From the NCBI GenBank assembly GCA_031281485.1, contig JAITFI010000073.1:1-64000 (forward strand): a stretch of 64,000 bases of DNA. The letters are read 5' to 3'. Shown here piece after piece: positions 41,506 to 48,774 of the stretch; the first letter of the stretch is position 1, and the number at the start of each line of letters is the position of its first letter. The stretch comes from Chitinispirillales bacterium. GTDB lineage: Bacteria; Fibrobacterota; Chitinivibrionia; Chitinivibrionales; Chitinispirillaceae. The position numbers were made by a program, and so were the translations under genes. The notes under the pieces are model-generated. The model was not told the origin of the DNA. It saw only the letters and a program-made list of their open reading frames with translations, and made no database searches.

Positions 41506-44500
41506 CTATTTTCTTCTAATGATATAGACTTTATTCCCAATCGTCTTCTTACCGCCGTCTTGGTCGGTCATTGTCACCACAATCCTGTAGGTGCCGGTGC
41601 CGACTTTTCTGCCGTTTTGGTTGCAAGCGTCCCAAACTAAGACATGACACTGCTCGCAATGATCGTCTCCGAGTTTGAACGCGGTGTCGCTCTTTACCGC
41701 CACCACGCTGCCCATCCTGTCAAAGATCACCGCTTTCGGGGCGAGCTTATCAAAAGCCGCCGGCAGGAACGGATCCATAGCGACGGCGATCCGCACCGTA
41801 TTATGTGACGGGTTGGGCCCAATTTTTACGGTGTACTTGAAATTCGGATACCTTATATTCAGCGCCACCGCCGGGTTGTTTTCGTGCAGTTGGACAATGG
41901 CGGTGTCCATCTGCCATATTCCCCTGCCGCCAACTTTTACGCGGATCGAGTCGCCTTCCGACGGCACGCCGCCGGGCGGCGTGCTACCCGATATGCCGGC
42001 GACCGTAAAATAGCAGGTGTTGCCATCCAGCCGCGTATCGGGCCGGAGCATTAACTCGTACTTGTAGGTCACGCCGGACGACACGTACGAAAGGACAAAC
42101 GGCACCAACTCCCCGCTGTTGTGCACGCTCGGAGGTTTGTTAAACGTGACCGCCAACGTATCTCCCTCCACGACGCCGCTTTGCAGCGTCCCGCCTTTCA
42201 CCGTCACATAGTATACAGCCTGAGTAATGACAGGAACGACGCCGTCCCTGATGTTGTGTTCTCCCGCCGCCAAGTAACCGTCCGCGTTTGCGTATCGCGG
42301 GTCCGGCAGCGGCGGATCGGTAATGATGAGCTTCGAGTTCGCCCCAAGCGGGTCCACTCCGGCGCCGTTTCTGAACAGGATCACTATCGTATCGCCGGCA
42401 AAACTCAAAGAGTCTATCGCCGGCAATCCCGGAAGCGACAGCAGCTCCGGATGAGCCTTGACGACGGACTGATTCAGGCTCGACGCCCAATTTGGATAGA
42501 CTATCAACTTAACCCCGTGCGCCAGCCCGTCGCCCACGTTGTCGTAGAACATGGCAAACACGATCGGAACGGTGTTGACCGGTACGTATTTATGCGTATC
42601 CGTAAAGACCGGCTTAAAACCGGCGGCGTAGGCCACGGCCCGCAGCTCGGTGTCCATGATGAACTCAAGCGGCCCCGTGTAGCGCCGAGAGGCAAACGAC
42701 ATCGAATCCGGTTCCAAACCGTTTACGGTATACCAAATGGAGGCGTCGGGCCGCGACGACAGCGTAACCCTCACAGACCCGGCAAACATGCACGGCGACG
42801 GATACCCCGACGGAGTAACCGATAAAGTCAAATCGCTCCTCAGCGTGTCGACCGCAAGCGTGTCTTCGGGGGGCGGATCGGGATCGTCCGGCCCGCTGAC
42901 AAGCGAGAATCTCGACCGTATCTGAGCGCCGACGGCGTCCTTGGGGTGGCCGCCGAGATCAGCGTAGGCGGTGTTGACGACGTAGCCCGTCTTGGAGGTG
43001 TCTACGACGCCGCGCCACGTCACCGTGAGGGAATCGTTCGCGCCCAAAGCGGAATCGCCGCTTACCACCGGCCAAGAAATTACATTGCCGCTGACGCTGC
43101 CGGATAATTGCTTCGGCGGCGTTACTGTGTTGACAGCGCCAGCGGCCGATCCGGCTACGTACCTCACGCCGAATGGAACGGTGTCGCGTATTGTCACGTT
43201 GTAGGCCAAATCGGTGCGGCTCGCCCAATTGGTAATCTGAGACGAACTGCCGCCACCCGTAGAGACATAGCGCACGCCCGCGTCGCCCTTCTGAACGGCG
43301 ATCCCTCTAAGCAGCAAAAAAGGTATAACGGAGGAGGTGTCGCCCATCCAAAACAGCAGGCTGTCGCTTTTAAGGACTACTTTATAATTAATCGACGTAG
43401 CGGCGTCGGCCATCGGCACGCCTACGGTATCGACGGCCCGGCCGTTCGAGGTAATGACGACCTCTATGCCGGCGAAGTTCTCCGATTGTATGTACTTGCG
43501 ATCAAATTTCAGTTCAACCGAGCCTTGAGCGGTACGCCGCGCGAAAATGTAGAGGGGCGGGCCGTACGACTGCGGCGCCATAGTACCGGTAAGCGTGACG
43601 TTCGTGCCGGCCGCCGGCGTGAAGCGCATATCGAAAGAACTTGTCCCGAATGAGATTGTTCTCCCGTCGAAGCCGGACGGCTTCGTGCCCGTCCACTGAT
43701 TCGACGAATTGCTTACCGCGGGATACCCGTGCGTCTGCTTGTAGGCGACGGTGTAGACCACAGTGTCGCCCGGGGAATAGGTGTTTTTATTCGCCCTCTT
43801 GTACATGGTGGTGAGCTCGGGCGGCGGCGGAGGTAGCGAGTCCCTCGTTACCACAAGCGTCGCCGTGCTCTTCATAGGCGATTCCCTGTCGGCGGAGGCC
43901 CACGCGTTAGACGGGATTCTCACGTCTGTAAAGACGGAGGGCGTGTCGGCCCGCACGCTGTACTGGATTTTCCCCTTCTCCCCGACCAGCAGTTTGTCGA
44001 TCGACCAAGTGATTACGCGCCCGTTTATTCTGGGCGCGATACCCATGGGATTTGCGCCGATGAAATTGAGGAATGTCACGCCGGCGGGCAGCGTATCGCG
44101 TATGACCACATTGTTGACCTCACGCCCGGGGAGCGGCCCGTTGCCGAATACGCGCCTCCACGTGTAGCCGTCCCACTCCTCTATCAACACATTGTTTATG
44201 GTTACGGAAGCGTCGGAACCGCACAGCTTTCTATGCAACCGCCTCACCGGCTTGCCTATGGTGTCTCCAGCCGTGGATTCGGTAAAATCCGGCGTTATGG
44301 GGTAACCCCAACTGGTCATGGCGTCGTTGCTTATAGTGCCCGAGGCGCGGGAATTGTTCGACCAGTCCCCGCCCCAATTACGGTTGGCGTAATTACCGGC
44401 GTACACCGCCCACACGCCCTTGAACGGCGTGCTGATGCCGCGGTGGACGCGGTTGTCAAGGCCGCTGTAGTTTATGAGAAACTGCGTGGGCGCCGCCATA

Positions 44501-46968
44501 GTTCCCCAATTCGTATCGCTCCGAGTGGGGTCGAGAACGTCGGCAATCTGCAATATTAAGCGCTGATTCCATTTGCCTCGCGAGTCTTCGCCGGGCGTGA
44601 TGTTCTCGTGCAGCAGTTTGAACTTTGACCGCTCCGCCTCCGGGACGTAAAGGATATCGGTGCGGACATTCCAACCGTTCGCCCCCAACCCCTTATAATT
44701 ATTGTCGAAGAGAAAGTATGATATCCGATAATTTCCATAATCTATATAGGCCTCGTGCGCGTCGCTGAAAGCCCGCAACATGAACGTATGGCTGCCGGCG
44801 CTCGCCGCCGTCCCGTTGTGCGCGTAAGAAAAGTTGACCCCCGGCCTCCCGCCGTTGAGCCACCCCGCCTCGGCGCTGTTCTCAAAGTCTATCGTATAAA
44901 CCGCGGTCATACCCGGATTAACGGTGTCCCTGTATACGGTGTGATTAACGCGCAACGCCCGTTTGGCAATGTCCACCCCGTTGCGCTTCATCACGGAGGA
45001 AATCTTGTTCGGGTACTCGTTGGACGTCCACGGCCTCGTACCGTCGTTTGTACATGATACGGTGACCTTGTTCTCGTAGCGCTTTAGAGTGGCGCGCGGG
45101 ATCCTCACCTTCAGCGTTACGCTTCCTTTTGTAGGATTAACGCCGGTCGACGTCTTGAATCCCGGTACGCTGCCTATGTTCCAAGTCACGGTCTTAGCGG
45201 AGGCGTCGTACGACGGCGATCCGGTTCCGGAGATGAACTCGAAGTCGCCGTGCAGACGGTTGACGACCCGCACACCCCTCGCTTCCTCCGCCCCGTAGTT
45301 TCTATAGTCTATCGTATAGGTGATGGTGTCGTCCTCAAAGGCGTATGTCTTGTCGACGTCTAAGTAGACCTTCATGTTAGCCGACCGCTTAATGTTCATC
45401 GGGGCATGGTGGTTGCCGGTGAGGACGTTCAGCCCAAGCACTCTGAAAAATCCGTGGAAGTACTGCGGGGTGCTCGTCAGATACCTGTCGCCCGGTTCCG
45501 CCACGTCCCACTCCAGTTCGGCTTGGCGGTACATCTCGGCCATCAAGTTTGTATCGCGGGCGGCGACGGCGGAGGGCGACCCCGTCCCGTGAATCCAGTT
45601 TAGCGGGTAGACCGTCAGCGCCCTGCCGTCCGGGGTGTAGTGGTATTTGAGCATTGAGGGGCCCCACCACGACCCCTCTCCCAATGTCTTCTCGCAGGTG
45701 TCGTTCCAGGGCGCCTGCCGCCTGTCCCATAAGAATTTGGCGAAGCGCTGTCCGGCGTCGCGTTCGGAGGTATTCGCTCTGTTTATGACCGCGTGATTGA
45801 CCGGGTCCCACGTGTAGCGCGGATTACCGTGCCATACATAGTTGAGCACCGTCCGCCAAGCGGCGCGGAAGTCCTCGCCGTCGCTGAATGTCTTGAACAC
45901 CGGCGTGGTGTCGTTGCGCATCTCCACCCATCCGGCAATCGGGATATTCCTCTGGCTCTGCCCGATAAGCTTGCCTATCAGCCAGTCGCTGGAGGCCTCG
46001 GCCCGACGGAACTGGTTGATGTTCCACCGGTAGGCCGAGGCGTTGTCCGTCTCCATGTAATCGGCGAACTCCCGGAAGTATGCCGGCGCCGCGTAGTCTA
46101 TGTGCTGATCCGTCGGCCCGTTCGTCTCCACCCGCTTGGTTATCCCGAAGGACACGCTCAGGTTCTGCGCGTTCTGCGCCCATCTTGTAAGCTCCACCCA
46201 GCTGTCGCCGCCCTTTATGTACCCGTCGAAGCCGATGTCGCCGCTAAGCAGGTTGCCGTTTGTGTATGAGAGCGTGTCGCTCAGCCCCTTTATGAACTGA
46301 AGGAAGTCGGCCTTGTAGGATATCTTATTGCCGCGCGAGTCGTTTATGCCCATGAACTCGCCCCACTGTTTATGGGCGATCATGAGCGCGATGGCGATGT
46401 CGAAGTCGCCGTCGGCGGCGCTGTTGCCCCCGGCGGCGTTCTGCCACCCCGGTAGGACGCTGTAGTCGTACCGAGGCGCGTTCGACCCGTCGCGGTAGCG
46501 GACGACTTTGTTCATGGCGTAATCGTGGGTGAAGAGCCAGAGCCCGTCAAACGTCGTCTTGTCGGCCATCATCGCGGCGGCGAGCAAGGCGTAGCCCGTT
46601 CCCTCGGAGCAGTCGGGGTTGGAGGCGTATTTTATGTATTTGACCCCGTTCAAAGTGATATTTTGGTAATAGGAGGCGCGATTCATCATTATTTGGTAGG
46701 CGTCGCGGATAGTCTTCTCCATCTCGGCGTGGGTGACCCCGGCCGGGTTATGCGTGCCCAAGTTGGGCAGGACGTCGCCGTCAGGGTGTTCGTATGGCAG
46801 GAACTGCGGAAAGGGGAAGGCCGGATCGCCGGAGTTGATCTGGACGGGGACGGCAAAGGCTTTGACCGCCGCCAGCAGCAACGCCGATACGGCCACTACG
46901 GCGCGGATAAACGCGAACGGCGGCGCATAGGCCGGACGGGCCGGATTTTTCTGTATCAATACCAACAT
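41506..46968 (-). CDS. Giant GH8 cellulase with DUF11 and chitobiase-type modules
   Basis: 1820 residues. Signal peptide 1-~40. The GH8 catalytic domain (~60-530) holds CSEGTGYALLAA (acid Glu122) and AADGDFDIAIALM (Asp186 region), the conserved GH8 sites, so endo-beta-1,4-glucanase activity is likely. DUF11-type stalk modules follow (e.g. KTYAFEDDTITYTIDYRNYGAEEARGV). A chitobiase C-terminal-like domain (SRPDASIWYTVNG...TELRAVAYAAG) comes later. The last ~85 residues (GPNPSHNTVRIAVAM...YIIRRK) are a FlgD-like sorting domain. It degrades plant fibre at the cell surface. No clear ribosome site precedes ATG 46968. Confidence 0.88.
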   Translation of the reverse strand: MLVLIQKNPARPAYAPPFAFIRAVVAVSALLLAAVKAFAVPVQINSGDPAFPFPQFLPYEHPDGDVLPNLGTHNPAGVTHAEMEKTIRDAYQIMMNRASYYQNITLNGVKYIKYASNPDCSEGTGYALLAAAMMADKTTFDGLWLFTHDYAMNKVVRYRDGSNAPRYDYSVLPGWQNAAGGNSAADGDFDIAIALMIAHKQWGEFMGINDSRGNKISYKADFLQFIKGLSDTLSYTNGNLLSGDIGFDGYIKGGDSWVELTRWAQNAQNLSVSFGITKRVETNGPTDQHIDYAAPAYFREFADYMETDNASAYRWNINQFRRAEASSDWLIGKLIGQSQRNIPIAGWVEMRNDTTPVFKTFSDGEDFRAAWRTVLNYVWHGNPRYTWDPVNHAVINRANTSERDAGQRFAKFLWDRRQAPWNDTCEKTLGEGSWWGPSMLKYHYTPDGRALTVYPLNWIHGTGSPSAVAARDTNLMAEMYRQAELEWDVAEPGDRYLTSTPQYFHGFFRVLGLNVLTGNHHAPMNIKRSANMKVYLDVDKTYAFEDDTITYTIDYRNYGAEEARGVRVVNRLHGDFEFISGTGSPSYDASAKTVTWNIGSVPGFKTSTGVNPTKGSVTLKVRIPRATLKRYENKVTVSCTNDGTRPWTSNEYPNKISSVMKRNGVDIAKRALRVNHTVYRDTVNPGMTAVYTIDFENSAEAGWLNGGRPGVNFSYAHNGTAASAGSHTFMLRAFSDAHEAYIDYGNYRISYFLFDNNYKGLGANGWNVRTDILYVPEAERSKFKLLHENITPGEDSRGKWNQRLILQIADVLDPTRSDTNWGTMAAPTQFLINYSGLDNRVHRGISTPFKGVWAVYAGNYANRNWGGDWSNNSRASGTISNDAMTSWGYPITPDFTESTAGDTIGKPVRRLHRKLCGSDASVTINNVLIEEWDGYTWRRVFGNGPLPGREVNNVVIRDTLPAGVTFLNFIGANPMGIAPRINGRVITWSIDKLLVGEKGKIQYSVRADTPSVFTDVRIPSNAWASADRESPMKSTATLVVTRDSLPPPPPELTTMYKRANKNTYSPGDTVVYTVAYKQTHGYPAVSNSSNQWTGTKPSGFDGRTISFGTSSFDMRFTPAAGTNVTLTGTMAPQSYGPPLYIFARRTAQGSVELKFDRKYIQSENFAGIEVVITSNGRAVDTVGVPMADAATSINYKVVLKSDSLLFWMGDTSSVIPFLLLRGIAVQKGDAGVRYVSTGGGSSSQITNWASRTDLAYNVTIRDTVPFGVRYVAGSAAGAVNTVTPPKQLSGSVSGNVISWPVVSGDSALGANDSLTVTWRGVVDTSKTGYVVNTAYADLGGHPKDAVGAQIRSRFSLVSGPDDPDPPPEDTLAVDTLRSDLTLSVTPSGYPSPCMFAGSVRVTLSSRPDASIWYTVNGLEPDSMSFASRRYTGPLEFIMDTELRAVAYAAGFKPVFTDTHKYVPVNTVPIVFAMFYDNVGDGLAHGVKLIVYPNWASSLNQSVVKAHPELLSLPGLPAIDSLSFAGDTIVILFRNGAGVDPLGANSKLIITDPPLPDPRYANADGYLAAGEHNIRDGVVPVITQAVYYVTVKGGTLQSGVVEGDTLAVTFNKPPSVHNSGELVPFVLSYVSSGVTYKYELMLRPDTRLDGNTCYFTVAGISGSTPPGGVPSEGDSIRVKVGGRGIWQMDTAIVQLHENNPAVALNIRYPNFKYTVKIGPNPSHNTVRIAVAMDPFLPAAFDKLAPKAVIFDRMGSVVAVKSDTAFKLGDDHCEQCHVLVWDACNQNGRKVGTGTYRIVVTMTDQDGGKKTIGNKVYIIRRK

Positions 46969-47070
46969 AACATTAATATAATTAATTTTGGGGGCGAATG
47001 TTGAAAATTTGATACTATCGATCGGTTATAGTCAAAATTAACGCCTGAAAAATACTTTAAAAAATAATTA

Positions 47071-47096
47071 TTGACACACCATATCCCGCATATAAT
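47071..47096 (+). promoter_or_regulatory. Candidate sigma-70 promoter of the 47150 operon
   Basis: TTGACA at 47071 and TATAAT at 47091 are only 14 bases apart. Using TAATAT at 47093 gives a more normal 16-base spacer. It is 54-80 bases upstream of the ATG at 47150. Confidence 0.55.
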
Positions 47097-47149
47097 ATAT
47101 TTATGTATGGGGTTTGTTCAACTTCAGCACTATTGGGAGGGCAGCTATC

Positions 47150-47365
47150 ATGCAACTATCGCAGGAGCAAATGGTTAAGCTTCTGAAGGGAAACTATACG
47201 TTTTCCTTGTGGAGCATGTCTATGCTCATAACGCGCCTGAAGGGAGTATACGCGAATGATTCATCGCCTTCGTCCTTGGAGAAGTGCACCGGCGAAATGA
47301 ACGTTTTCGTCAACAAGTTCAAGAGCGTAATGGGCAACGATTACGCGGTTTTGCAGAAACTGTAA
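47150..47365 (+). CDS. 71-residue protein, unrecognised
   Basis: A small helical protein (starts MQLSQEQMVKLLKG, middle WSMSMLITRLKGVYAND, end VMGNDYAVLQKL) with one cysteine. GGGAGGG is upstream of ATG 47150. It lies 21 bases before the next gene on the same strand, behind a likely promoter, so it is probably the first gene of an operon. The function is unknown; I see no family motif. Confidence 0.6.
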   Translation: MQLSQEQMVKLLKGNYTFSLWSMSMLITRLKGVYANDSSPSSLEKCTGEMNVFVNKFKSVMGNDYAVLQKL

Positions 47366-47386
47366 ACCGGAGAGGGGGAGTATTTT

Positions 47387-48349
47387 ATGTTAATGACTTT
47401 TGATGAAACATCAAAAAAGATCAGCGGCGGGGAGTTGCTCCACATCGCCGGTACGGAGGAGCTTCTCAGAAAGCTGCCCAAGGGCAATTGGATCGGCGGT
47501 TCCACGGAGTACTTCATGGCCAAGGAGGGGGGCACGGTCTCCGGCGAACTGCTCTTCGTAACGGCCCTCCCTTACACGGATTTCTCGGTCAAATCCTACG
47601 GCGACGACGACATAAAAAACGTGGCTCTAGACGCTTTCGACAACGGTTTCTCAATAGCCATTGTCCCTTTCGACAGCGCCGTCCACAAGACCTACGCCGA
47701 AAAGGCGCCGGGGTTCGAAGATATGTTCATAAAAAACGTGGCTGGGTGGATCGCCGGGCTCAATTTGAGCAAAACCGGGCAAACGCCCATCGCCGTCAAC
47801 GGGCAAACGGGGGAGGCGCACGCCGACAAAGCGGCGGTGCTGCACATCGGGGTGCCGGAGGGCAAGGCCGTGACTATCGGCGTCATAAACATCTTCTCCC
47901 AAGACGAGGAGTCGCCGGTCATCGAGTTCCTCGAAGACGGTTTCTCCGCGATTAAGTGCCTGATCAACGGCAAGGAGCGCTCTTTCGCCGACTACATCGC
48001 CGAGGAGGGCATAGACACTAAGCTGCCGCTCGTGGGCGACTACTCCGGCAACGGCGTCAACATATCGTTCAAGTCCGTGGGAAGCGGCATGGTGAACTTT
48101 TACGCGCCGGTATTCACCGGCATAAAGTACAGAATGGCTAAGGCGGTCCCCAACTACGCGGAGGAACTCAACAACCACTTGGCCGACTTCCACGACGCGC
48201 ACTCGGTCTTCTCATGCAACTGTATCCTAAACTTCCTATACGGGGAGCTTGAGGGCAAAAACATAGAACTGTTCAGGGGGCCGATAACATTCGGGGAGAT
48301 CGCGTACCAGCTTGTGAACCAGACGCTGGTGTACGTTTCTGTGCTGTAA
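47387..48349 (+). CDS. 320-residue protein, possibly FIST-like, unrecognised
   Basis: The N-terminal motif is LLHIAGTEELLRKLPKGNWIGGSTEYFMAKEGG. The C-terminus SVFSCNCILNFLYGELEGK...FRGPITFGEIAYQLVNQTLVYVSVL resembles the end of FIST_C domains, where a cysteine precedes a GEIA-type helix; this assignment is weak. It could bind a small ligand. GGGGGAG precedes the ATG. A terminator follows at 48373-48406. It forms a unit with the 71-residue gene. Confidence 0.6.
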   Translation: MLMTFDETSKKISGGELLHIAGTEELLRKLPKGNWIGGSTEYFMAKEGGTVSGELLFVTALPYTDFSVKSYGDDDIKNVALDAFDNGFSIAIVPFDSAVHKTYAEKAPGFEDMFIKNVAGWIAGLNLSKTGQTPIAVNGQTGEAHADKAAVLHIGVPEGKAVTIGVINIFSQDEESPVIEFLEDGFSAIKCLINGKERSFADYIAEEGIDTKLPLVGDYSGNGVNISFKSVGSGMVNFYAPVFTGIKYRMAKAVPNYAEELNNHLADFHDAHSVFSCNCILNFLYGELEGKNIELFRGPITFGEIAYQLVNQTLVYVSVL

Positions 48350-48372
48350 ATAGCGCCGGAATCACCGCGCGC

Positions 48373-48406
48373 GGCGGCGGGCCTGCGGGACCACCGCCTT
48401 TTTTTT
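48373..48406 (+). terminator. Intrinsic terminator
   Basis: GGCGGCGG pairs with CCACCGCC (one mismatch) around a 10-base loop, followed by T8 at 48399-48406. It closes the 47150-48349 unit. Confidence 0.85.
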
Positions 48407-48492
48407 CGGCGGACGTTGCTTTTAGCGTTTCAACATCTTATTTTTAATATTGCGTTGTATATCCAAAAACTCAAAACCGTGGAGGAGGCGTA

Positions 48493-48771
48493 ATGCTGAC
48501 AGCGTTTGTATCTCTCAGAGTCCGGCGGGACAGCATAAACGGTATCGCCGAGAAACTCGCCGACATAAACGGCGTGAGCGAGGTCTACTCAATGTCCGGC
48601 CATTTCGACATAATCGCCATAATCCGCGTACGAAACTGCGACGATCTAGCCGACATCGTCACGAACAAAATGCTGAAATTTGAAGGCATTCTGGACTCCG
48701 AAACTCAAATAGCCTTCAAGGTACACTCTAAACACGACTTGGAAAGCATGTTTTCGCTTGGAGAGAACTGA
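48493..48771 (+). CDS. Stand-alone Lrp/AsnC ligand-binding (RAM) domain
   Basis: 92 residues matching the AsnC_trans_reg/RAM domain: TAFVSLRVRRDSINGIAEKLADINGVSEVYSMSGHFDIIAIIRVRNCDDLADIVTNKM...LDSETQIAFKVH. No helix-turn-helix, so it should sense a ligand, often an amino acid, without DNA binding itself. GGAGG precedes the ATG. Three bases separate it from the kinase gene, which makes co-translation likely and suggests a functional link. Confidence 0.85.
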   Translation: MLTAFVSLRVRRDSINGIAEKLADINGVSEVYSMSGHFDIIAIIRVRNCDDLADIVTNKMLKFEGILDSETQIAFKVHSKHDLESMFSLGEN

Positions 48772-48774
48772 GGA

